This document shows, in pieces, positions 8,722 through 16,026 of a stretch of DNA of 64,000 nt. Source of the DNA: an uncultured Lachnospiraceae bacterium (GTDB lineage Bacteria; Bacillota; Clostridia; Lachnospirales; Lachnospiraceae). The stretch is taken from the NCBI GenBank assembly GCA_910585345.1, contig CAJUDS010000002.1, forward strand, positions 219,274 through 283,273. Direction: 5' to 3'. Each line of letters starts with the position of its first letter. The first letter of the stretch is position 1. A model generated the notes under the pieces. It was not told where the DNA came from, made no database searches, and saw only the letters and a program-made list of their open reading frames with translations. Made by a program: the position numbers and the translations under genes.

Positions 8722-9909
8722 TTATCCTTCCTTTTCAAACACCACCTGCGCCGTCACTTTTCCGCCTTCATACGCCGCCTTAGAAAACCGCAGCTTATAG
8801 CCGCCCAATTCCACAAACGCATTGGGATATCCCTCGCCATCCAGCATGCGGATATAATCATAAATCGTCCTCTCATCCATTTCCGGCAGCAGTCTTCCGT
8901 CTTCCGGCCTGCGCCGCCGAAAGATCACCGCATCGCCCTTCTGCGGCACAGGAGTGGGATTTTGTTCTAATATATACGGTATCATTTTGGTAAATATCGT
9001 ATCCGAAGCCCGGCGCAGAATTTCGTCCGCCGTGCCGCATAGCGTCAGATCTTCCTTCATGTAAATATCACCCGTGTCCAGCCCCTTGTCCACATGAATG
9101 GCAGACAGCTTTGTATGGCTGTGCCCCCGTACGATCAGGTTTTGCAGCGGACTGCCGCCCCTTCCATAGGGCAGATCCGTCATATGGAACACAATACAGG
9201 TATATTCTGCAAACACCGATTCCGGTATCCGATAGGACCAGTGCGGGAAAAACACATAACGGGGTCTTATCGCCTCCAACGTTTCCGCCGTCAGCTTTTC
9301 TTTTTCAGTTATGACGGTTATGTCATATTTGTTTGCATACTGCGCTTTGCATTTTAACGCATATTCCACATTCCAGGATTTTTGCGCACAAATGACAAAA
9401 GCGCTCCGCCTGGCAGTCGTTTCCTGCCGATGTTCCTTTTCCAGCTCCACATACCCGTCCCTGTCCGCCGTAACGGTAAAACCACATTTTTCAAATACTC
9501 TGACAGATGCCGGATTGCTCTTTTTCACCTGCGCGGTAAACCAACGGATATCCGCATCTGCGGCATACTCCATCTCTTTCAGCATAGCTGTCCCATATCC
9601 CTGTCCCCGCATCTGCGCCGCAATGGAATAATCAATTTGCGCCCGGCCATCTTCCACATCCAGACGTATCTGTCCAATCGGCTTTTCCGTTTCGCGCGTC
9701 GAATCTGACATATATGTCATTTTTATGCAGGCAATATAGATACGGCAGTTTTCATCACGCAGTTTTCTTCCAAACCACTGCGCATGCTCTTCCCATGTAA
9801 TCTCCTGCTGGCAAAACGCATTTCTTCTGACGTCCATATCGTTTGCCCACGAAAACAACAACTCCGCATCGTCCTTTGTGGCATTCCTTAAAAAAACAGA
9901 ATTTATCAT
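8722..9909 (-). CDS. Fusion: GNAT acetyltransferase (PseH-like) and formyltransferase-like domain
   Basis: 395 residues in one frame. Residues 1-155 are a GNAT domain with acetyl-CoA loop QMRGQGYGTAML (99-110) and NPASVRVFEKCGF (132-144), like the N-acetyltransferases of nonulosonate loci. From about residue 170 there is a methionyl-tRNA formyltransferase-like domain: FHMTDLPYGRGGSPLQN (241-257) and GLDTGDIY (276-283). His242 and Asp278 match the catalytic His and Asp of that family, but the usual Asn two residues before the His is Val240. A C-terminal domain resembling the FMT tail follows. The start overlaps pseI by four bases. It is the only PseH candidate next to pseI; formyl transfer to an amino sugar is inferred. 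Confidence 0.85.
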   Translation of the reverse strand: MINSVFLRNATKDDAELLFSWANDMDVRRNAFCQQEITWEEHAQWFGRKLRDENCRIYIACIKMTYMSDSTRETEKPIGQIRLDVEDGRAQIDYSIAAQMRGQGYGTAMLKEMEYAADADIRWFTAQVKKSNPASVRVFEKCGFTVTADRDGYVELEKEHRQETTARRSAFVICAQKSWNVEYALKCKAQYANKYDITVITEKEKLTAETLEAIRPRYVFFPHWSYRIPESVFAEYTCIVFHMTDLPYGRGGSPLQNLIVRGHSHTKLSAIHVDKGLDTGDIYMKEDLTLCGTADEILRRASDTIFTKMIPYILEQNPTPVPQKGDAVIFRRRRPEDGRLLPEMDERTIYDYIRMLDGEGYPNAFVELGGYKLRFSKAAYEGGKVTAQVVFEKEG

Positions 9910-10952
9910 TCTATCATCTCCATCTGCAGCGGCGTTCCGCGTTTCAAATCCCTTACCGCTCTTTTTCCGAGAACGGTATCATAATATCTGGGCGCCATTC
10001 CGTATGCCGGCCGAATCACCCTTATATTCTCAGGTGTCAGTGCTTCGCCTGCCTTGATATCCTCCACCACAAACAGGGATCTGCGAAAGCCCAGATTGCC
10101 TCTCTCCGATTCCGTAGGGCCGAAAACAGCCCGGCCAACCGCTTTCTCTGCCATCCGTACATCCCGCACCATAACGGCAAATTCCTCCGGTTCCATAGAA
10201 AACGACGCATCCGGATTGCGAATGCTCCGGTCAAGGCAGAAATGCTTCTCAATGATACTGCCGCCCATAGCTACCGCCGCCACGGCTCCGACTGACCCCA
10301 TCGAATGGTCAGACAATCCTACCGGAAGATCAAACTTCTCCTTCATCGCCTGCATAGCCGCCAGATTCATATCGTCCGAAACGGCAGGATAGGCGCTTGC
10401 ACAGCGCAGAAGGGCGAGCTGCTGATTGCCTGCTCTGTGAACCGTTTCTACAGCCTCCTCGATTTCCTGCAGACTGCCCATCCCAGTCGACATAATAATT
10501 GGTTTCCCTTTGGAAGCCACATAGCGGATGAGCGGAATATCCACCAGTTCAAACGAGGCAATCTTATAAAAATCCATCCCCATACCTTCCAGAAAGTCCA
10601 CCGACGTTTTGTCGAAAGGCGTGGAAAAAAAATCGATCCCCGCCCGCTCTGCCTCTTCCTTCAACTGCGGCTGCCATTCCCATGGCGTATATGCCTTCCG
10701 GTACAGGCCGTATAAATTCTCTCCCTTCCACGTACCGGCAGTAATATTGAAATATGGATTATGACAGTCAATGGTCATTGTATCCGGCGTATAGGTCTGT
10801 ATCTTCACACAATCTGCTCCGGCTTCCTTTGCCGCGTGGATGATTTCTCTCGCATGTGCAATGCTGCCTGCATGATTGGCCGACATCTCTGCTATGATAT
10901 AGACAGGCGCGCCGTCTCCGATCTGCCTGTTATGAATGGTTATTGCGCTCAT
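9906..10952 (-). CDS. pseI: Pseudaminic acid synthase (NeuB family, PseI type)
   Basis: 348 residues. It condenses a 2,4-diacylamino-2,4,6-trideoxyhexose with phosphoenolpyruvate to give the nine-carbon acid. The N-terminal TIM barrel shows IIAEMSANHAGS and ADCVKIQTYTPDTMT, then FFSTPFDKTSVDFLE, and GLSDHSMG with EKHFCLDRS. The C-terminal SAF (antifreeze-like) domain is from about residue 290. The second-position wording (ANHAGS, YTPDTMT, NPDASFS) is closer to PseI than to sialic acid NeuB. The gene ends in ATGA with the fusion gene. Legionaminic acid synthase is the main alternative, disfavoured by pseB, pseC and pseG in the same run. Confidence 0.9.
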   Translation of the reverse strand: MSAITIHNRQIGDGAPVYIIAEMSANHAGSIAHAREIIHAAKEAGADCVKIQTYTPDTMTIDCHNPYFNITAGTWKGENLYGLYRKAYTPWEWQPQLKEEAERAGIDFFSTPFDKTSVDFLEGMGMDFYKIASFELVDIPLIRYVASKGKPIIMSTGMGSLQEIEEAVETVHRAGNQQLALLRCASAYPAVSDDMNLAAMQAMKEKFDLPVGLSDHSMGSVGAVAAVAMGGSIIEKHFCLDRSIRNPDASFSMEPEEFAVMVRDVRMAEKAVGRAVFGPTESERGNLGFRRSLFVVEDIKAGEALTPENIRVIRPAYGMAPRYYDTVLGKRAVRDLKRGTPLQMEMIE

Positions 10953-10965
10953 TTTCCATCACCTC

Positions 10966-12858
10966 TTATTCCCATTTTGCCCACAATGCCATGTCTTCCG
11001 TCACTTTGCTGTCATGGCTGATCTCTTCTTCCAGCCTTTCGTCATACCATCCCTGAAAAGACATCCCGTCTTTGTCCTGTGAAATCGTATATGTATTGAT
11101 TGCCGCACCGACGCTTGCACCTTCTTCCAGATACACTGTTTTCACAATCGTATCTCCATCTACAAAATTCATCCGGTAAAAGGTTTTGCCATGCAGCCAC
11201 ACATCATCCAGAAACTGTTTGCGAATGTAGATAAAATCCAGTAATTGATCCACACCATCGTCAAAGCTGCCCTCCCAGAACACATTGTCGTCTTCCCATC
11301 TGGCCCGGTCCATTAAAGCGGAGAAGCGGATTCTATCCGCATCTTCCCTGATCTTTTTCTCCGCCTCTGTTTCCAGATAAGGCTTAAAATATTCTTCATA
11401 ATACTGGATGACACAGGCCATAAACTCTTCGCGCTGGTCCAGGCCCGGATTCAGCTTGATCAGTCCCCGCGGCTCTCTCCACATCTCATTAAATACGATA
11501 TTTCCGAATGCAATATCATAGTCCCATACGGGCCCTTCATATAATACTGCGTTCCCATCCAGAATATCGATGTAAAAATAGGAACTGCCCGTATTCCCGT
11601 CATGGTTTTTTGATATTTGTTCAATCAGATATTTTCTGATAAAGGAATCCAGGTCAATCAATTCCGAATAGTGCTTTCTTCCCTGGGGCGTATCACAGTA
11701 TCCGTCTTCGCTTTCTATGGCGCTGTGAAGTGCCTGCATGTAATTTTTAATATTTAATATCTGCTTTTCCGTTGCTTTTTTCGGATAAATAATGTCAAAC
11801 TGCGCGCCGTTTTCCGTTATAAATGCACATTCCATACCGGCATATCTATCTTCGTTGTCTTCTTCCCGGAGCAGATAGCCGACATTTTCATCCTCCGGTA
11901 TCCCATCCGGCATTCGATACCCTTTTTCACCGGTGCGCTCATAATACTGCATGCCGCCTTTTCGTTTCCATGTATCCTGCCGGTCCCGGCCGACGGAAAT
12001 CCGTTCCTGTGAAGCCTCGATCCCTTCTGTCAACAGATACAGGCCCAGATATTCTCCATTTACATAAAAATTAACAAATTCACTCTGCGGCGAATGCGCA
12101 AGTCCGAGATCCGCAGCCATATCATACACAAATTTATTTCTGATATAGGATACATCCTGCGCATTGGATACTGCGATGTACTTATACCCCGTATCCATTC
12201 CCAAAACGGATGCCGGCTCCTTAAAGTCCAGCAGCCATGACTTTTTACTGTTATTATCCCAGGACCCATTTCCATGTCCCTTGAATTTTATCGTATCGTT
12301 CATCAGAGTCCTCGCCTGCGCATCATAAATGCAGACATTTCCCTCTACTTTTAAATCCCGATCCTGCAGCAGTCTGTCCAGAGTTTCTTTCGTTTCCACA
12401 AAAACAGTCGGCTGCCCGGAAGCCTCCATAAATCGGATGCACAGACTGCTTTCTTCTCCGCCGCCCGTATCGCTTACTGCAATCCGGATCTCACCCATTC
12501 CGTTTGCAAACGGCACGGTTATTTTCGTAAAATCCTGTACCGCACTTTTCCATTTCCCATGGCTCAGGTTATTTATAATTCTGACCTCGTTCTTCCCCGC
12601 ACCCGCAGGCAGAAAGATATAATACAGGTTCTCTTCCTTCGGCGATGCATACGCTTTTATCATACGCCGTTTTCCATCCAGTATCACATTGCATGATAAT
12701 TCTATCCTATCGCTGTCTTCCAGTACCAGAAAGACATCCTGCGGATATAAATACCTGCACAGCAGTCCTTCGGGGCTGATCCGGATTTCCAGAAACGCTA
12801 AGCCAATCAGAAACAGGACGCAAAAACCGATTGCTGCCGTCTTTCTCTTTTTTATCAC
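10966..12858 (-). CDS. CotH kinase family protein with C-terminal InlB-type repeat
   Basis: 630 residues. An N-terminal basic stretch and one hydrophobic segment (about residues 7-25) suggest a membrane-anchored or secreted protein. The central CotH kinase domain has FKGHGNGSWDNNSKKSW, followed by EYLGLYLLTEGIE, SKNHDGNTGSSYFY and GPVWDYDIAFGN, which carry the family's nucleotide- and metal-binding residues. The last ~70 residues (MNFVDGDTIVKTVY to FQGWYD and LWAKWE) resemble the Listeria-Bacteroides B repeat. CotH proteins phosphorylate proteins such as spore-coat CotB and CotG. Its place between pseF and pseI suggests work on a cell-surface partner of the glycan, which is inference. Confidence 0.85.
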   Translation of the reverse strand: MIKKRKTAAIGFCVLFLIGLAFLEIRISPEGLLCRYLYPQDVFLVLEDSDRIELSCNVILDGKRRMIKAYASPKEENLYYIFLPAGAGKNEVRIINNLSHGKWKSAVQDFTKITVPFANGMGEIRIAVSDTGGGEESSLCIRFMEASGQPTVFVETKETLDRLLQDRDLKVEGNVCIYDAQARTLMNDTIKFKGHGNGSWDNNSKKSWLLDFKEPASVLGMDTGYKYIAVSNAQDVSYIRNKFVYDMAADLGLAHSPQSEFVNFYVNGEYLGLYLLTEGIEASQERISVGRDRQDTWKRKGGMQYYERTGEKGYRMPDGIPEDENVGYLLREEDNEDRYAGMECAFITENGAQFDIIYPKKATEKQILNIKNYMQALHSAIESEDGYCDTPQGRKHYSELIDLDSFIRKYLIEQISKNHDGNTGSSYFYIDILDGNAVLYEGPVWDYDIAFGNIVFNEMWREPRGLIKLNPGLDQREEFMACVIQYYEEYFKPYLETEAEKKIREDADRIRFSALMDRARWEDDNVFWEGSFDDGVDQLLDFIYIRKQFLDDVWLHGKTFYRMNFVDGDTIVKTVYLEEGASVGAAINTYTISQDKDGMSFQGWYDERLEEEISHDSKVTEDMALWAKWE

Positions 12859-12870
12859 AGTAAGGTTCTC

Positions 12871-13557
12871 CTACTTCATCATCTTGTATTTCAGTTCCGC
12901 CAACTCCCAGTCGGTTTCATTATCGATATCCTGCACCTGTGTCTCCGGCATCTCTACAGACAGCATGCAATCCGTAAAGATCTGTTTTTTCTGCCGAAAA
13001 CGCATCGTCTGCATACAATAGAACTGTCCGCAGTCATGAAAATAGGCTTCTAAATCCTGGGAACGGCTTGATGCATGCTCCGGATATTTCATCACTGTGA
13101 ATCCGTCTCTGATCACAAAGGCCCGCTGCGGCGGAAAAGAATACCGCACAACCGGAATGACTGTATCCACATTCCTTTCCTCAAGCAAAATCACTGCATC
13201 TTTTAGTTTCTGTGCCGTTACAAAGGGCGCCGTAGGATAAACGCAGCATACCGTATCAAATTCCTGTCCCCGTTTTTCATACTCGTCCAGCACTTCCAGT
13301 AAAACCTGCGCCGTCGTTGCGTAGTCACCGGACGCGGCGGCGCTTCTCATAAACGGCACGCTCGCGCCGGCTTCTTTTGCAACCTCTGCAATCTTCCCGC
13401 TGTCCGTAGAAACCATCACTTCATCAAACAGTCCGCAGGAAAGAGCGGCCTCTATAGAATACGACAGAATGGGTTTCCCGCAGAAATCCCGGATATTTTT
13501 GCCCGGAATCCGTTTGCTGCCGCCTCTGGCCGTAATAATGGCAATTCTTCTTCTCAT
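12871..13557 (-). CDS. pseF: CMP-pseudaminic acid cytidylyltransferase (PseF type)
   Basis: 228 residues from ATG 13555-13557, placed because the family begins right at IAIITARGGSKRIPGKNI and because GGAG lies six bases upstream; longer in-frame starts to 13644 would add a non-homologous tail. ARGGSKRIPGKN is the CTP-binding motif, VMVSTDSGKIAEVA is also typical, and VCCVYPTAPFVTAQ precedes the sugar-binding region. The enzyme makes the CMP-activated sugar for glycosyltransferases. It follows pseC by about 90 bases. NeuA (CMP-sialic) or PtmB (CMP-legionaminic) are related alternatives; the neighbours favour PseF. Confidence 0.85.
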   Translation of the reverse strand: MRRRIAIITARGGSKRIPGKNIRDFCGKPILSYSIEAALSCGLFDEVMVSTDSGKIAEVAKEAGASVPFMRSAAASGDYATTAQVLLEVLDEYEKRGQEFDTVCCVYPTAPFVTAQKLKDAVILLEERNVDTVIPVVRYSFPPQRAFVIRDGFTVMKYPEHASSRSQDLEAYFHDCGQFYCMQTMRFRQKKQIFTDCMLSVEMPETQVQDIDNETDWELAELKYKMMK

Positions 13558-13647
13558 CTTATTCTCCATCATGCGCATATTGCACGGCCCGGTCAGTGAT
13601 GCCCGCCGTCCGCCGTCTTCCTTGTGCATCCTCTCCCCCCCCATACC

Positions 13648-14850
13648 TTATGGCTCAGGTTTCCGGTAATAGCTGCAGATTTTGCGCACCGCCGTGATCA
13701 CGTCTTCCACATCCTTATCAGACATGGCATAGTATAGCGGCAGACTCATCATTTCCTGATACAGTTTTTCCGCAGCCGGGCAGATCCCTCTCCGATAGCC
13801 CAGTTTTTCATAGTATGGGTGCCAGTATACCGGTATATAGTGGACATTACAACAAATATTTTCCGCAACCAGCGCATCAAAAAACTGCCTGCGGCCTATC
13901 GTCAAAAGCTCCGGTCTGATACGCAGGATATACAAATGCCGGGTCGTGTCTGACTCCGGAATTTCCTCCTGTACACTGACTTGCGGTATGTCGCGGAACG
14001 CTTCATCATACCGGGCTACGATTTCCTTCCTTCTTTTGCGGAAACGTTCCAGCTTATCAAGCTGGCTGTTGATCAGAGCCGCCTGCATATCGGTCATGCG
14101 ATAGTTCATGCCCAGTTCCACCTGCTCATAGTACCAGCCTCCTTCCGCAGGATGTTGCAGCATTTCCGCCTCCCGCGTAATACCGTGGGTGTGAAACAGC
14201 TTTAATCTGGCGTACAGCGTATCGTCATTTGTCAGTACGGCGCCTCCCTCTCCTCCGGTCACAGTTTTTACCGGATGGAAACTGAACGTCGTCAGATCAG
14301 CGATCGAACCGACAGGCCTGCCGTTATACAGTGTGCCAATGGAATGCGCCGCGTCCTCGATCAGCACAATTCCTTTTTCATGGCAGATAGCCAGCAGTCT
14401 GTCCAGTTCCACAGCCTGCCCCGTGAAGTCAACCGCTACGACCGCTCTGGTCGCGTCTGTAACTTTCTCTGTCACACTTGCCGGATCGATATTGTAAGTT
14501 TTGGCATTGATATCTGCAAAAACGGGCTTGGCGCCGCAGTATAACGCGCAGTTTGCCGATGCGGCAAAGGTGATCGGCGTGGTGATCACCTCGTCTCCCG
14601 CTCCAACACCCGCTGCCTGGCACGCCATATGCAGCGCTGCGGTCCCATTGCTGACAACGACTGCATGTCTGGCGCCTGTCAGTCTGCACAGCCTCTCTTC
14701 AAGTCTGGCGATTTCCGGCCCGCAGGTCAAAAAATCACTGCGCAGCACTCTCTCTACCGCCTCAATATCCGCCTCGTCAATATACTGGTGTCCGTAAAAC
14801 AGTTTACTCTCTCTGACCGGACTGCCGCCTTCCGCTGCCGGCTTCTCCAT
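13648..14850 (-). CDS. pseC: UDP-4-amino-4,6-dideoxy-N-acetyl-L-altrosamine transaminase (PseC type)
   Basis: 400 residues if started at ATG 14848-14850 (AAAGGGTGAGGAAG upstream); a start 45 bases earlier is possible but adds a basic tail absent from the family. DegT/DnrJ/EryC1 fold with YGHQYIDEADIEAV, SNGTAALHMA, ITTPITFAASANCALY and FSFHPVKTVTGGEGGA, where Lys195 should bind PLP. TPITFAASANCA and HPVKTVTTGEGG-like wording is characteristic of PseC rather than WecE. It aminates C4 of the 4-keto product of PseB. Spacing to pseB is about 58 bases. Confidence 0.92.
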   Translation of the reverse strand: MEKPAAEGGSPVRESKLFYGHQYIDEADIEAVERVLRSDFLTCGPEIARLEERLCRLTGARHAVVVSNGTAALHMACQAAGVGAGDEVITTPITFAASANCALYCGAKPVFADINAKTYNIDPASVTEKVTDATRAVVAVDFTGQAVELDRLLAICHEKGIVLIEDAAHSIGTLYNGRPVGSIADLTTFSFHPVKTVTGGEGGAVLTNDDTLYARLKLFHTHGITREAEMLQHPAEGGWYYEQVELGMNYRMTDMQAALINSQLDKLERFRKRRKEIVARYDEAFRDIPQVSVQEEIPESDTTRHLYILRIRPELLTIGRRQFFDALVAENICCNVHYIPVYWHPYYEKLGYRRGICPAAEKLYQEMMSLPLYYAMSDKDVEDVITAVRKICSYYRKPEP

Positions 14851-14908
14851 CTTCCTCACCCTTTCCCGCTTCTTTCCTACAAAAATTCTTCTCACGCACC
14901 CGCGCGTA

Positions 14909-15916
14909 TTATTTTTCCAAATCCACCGTCTTCAAAAGTTCCCTGATCTGTTCCACGTCCAGCCATTCCGCATTGTTGCCGGAACTGTAGGAAAAGCCTT
15001 CCGGTACCTTTTTGCCTGTAGGCTGCGGTCTTCTGCTCTCACTCCATACCATCTGCGGATAGACGATGAAATGATTGTCATATTCATAAGTAGTCATAGA
15101 ATCTTCCACCGTAACCATAATTTCATGCAGTTTTTCCCCCTCGCGGATACCTACCTCAGGCATCGTACATCCCGGCAGCATAGCCTGTGCCAGATCGGTG
15201 ATCTTAAAAGACGGGATTTTGGAGATAAACGTCTCGCCGCCCCTGGCCTCCTCCAACGCTTTGATAACCAGCTCTACCCCCTGCGTCAGACTGATCCAGA
15301 AACGGGTCATACGGTAATCGGTTATGGGCAGCTCACTGCCGCCGTTTTTTATAATCGTATGGAAAAACGGAATGACAGAGCCACGGCTTCCGGCTACATT
15401 CCCATATCTGACAATAGAAAAATTAATGTCCTTGGAGCCTGCATATGCATTGGCCGCAATAAACAGCTTGTCCGACACCAGTTTCGTACCGCCGTACAAA
15501 TTGACAGGATTGACAGCCTTATCCGTAGACAGCGCCACCACCTTTTTTACACTGCCGCAGTCCAGAGCCGCGTCAATCACATTTTGTGCGCCGTTAATAT
15601 TCGTCTTTATAGCTTCGCCGGGATTATACTCGCATGACGGCACCTGCTTCAGAGCCGCCGCATGAATGACATAATCCACACCCTCCAATGCTCTTCTAAG
15701 CCGTTCCTTGTCTCTCACATCTCCGATAAAAAACCGGAGCTGATTCTTTTTGTTGAGTTCTTTAAATTCATTCTGCATAATGAACTGTTTAAACTCATCC
15801 CGTGAATAAATAATGATTTTTTTCGGATTATAGTGCGTCAGCACATACTTCGTAAAACACTTGCCAAAGGAACCGGTGCCCCCGGTAATCAATATTGTTC
15901 TATTATTTAACATCAT
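14909..15916 (-). CDS. pseB: UDP-N-acetylglucosamine 4,6-dehydratase, inverting (PseB type)
   Basis: 335 residues. Short-chain dehydrogenase/reductase with nucleotide motif TGGTGSFGK (11-19), the dehydratase motif LSTDKA (129-134, with Asp132 and Lys133) and YGGTK (141-145). The STDKA wording separates PseB/FlaA1 from ordinary NDP-hexose 4,6-dehydratases. It removes water from UDP-GlcNAc and inverts C5, the first step to pseudaminic acid. Two adjacent ATG codons (15914-15916 and 15911-15913) follow GGAGG; the second has the better spacing. A gap of 110 bases with a possible promoter precedes it. Confidence 0.93.
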   Translation of the reverse strand: MMLNNRTILITGGTGSFGKCFTKYVLTHYNPKKIIIYSRDEFKQFIMQNEFKELNKKNQLRFFIGDVRDKERLRRALEGVDYVIHAAALKQVPSCEYNPGEAIKTNINGAQNVIDAALDCGSVKKVVALSTDKAVNPVNLYGGTKLVSDKLFIAANAYAGSKDINFSIVRYGNVAGSRGSVIPFFHTIIKNGGSELPITDYRMTRFWISLTQGVELVIKALEEARGGETFISKIPSFKITDLAQAMLPGCTMPEVGIREGEKLHEIMVTVEDSMTTYEYDNHFIVYPQMVWSESRRPQPTGKKVPEGFSYSSGNNAEWLDVEQIRELLKTVDLEK

Positions 15917-15949
15917 CTGTCCTCCAATTTTATAGTTAAATTTGTTTTT

Positions 15950-15978
15950 ATACTATCACAGTTTATTGTCATCCGCAA
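15950..15978 (-). promoter_or_regulatory. Possible internal promoter ahead of pseB
   Basis: On the minus strand TTGCGG (15973-15978) and TAGTAT (15950-15955) are 17 bases apart. Both match the vegetative consensus only partly, but the gap is the longest and most AT-rich between 16027 and 10952, and the pse genes start just after it. Confidence 0.4.
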
Positions 15979-16026
15979 TTACAAGGGCAGCGCCTGACAG
16001 CATACCCCCATGAATCGATAATTACT

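Noticed and set aside
10608..10616. Perfect Spo0A-like box TTTGTCGAA
   Set aside because: It lies deep inside the pseI coding sequence and such a short motif is expected by chance in 64 kb.
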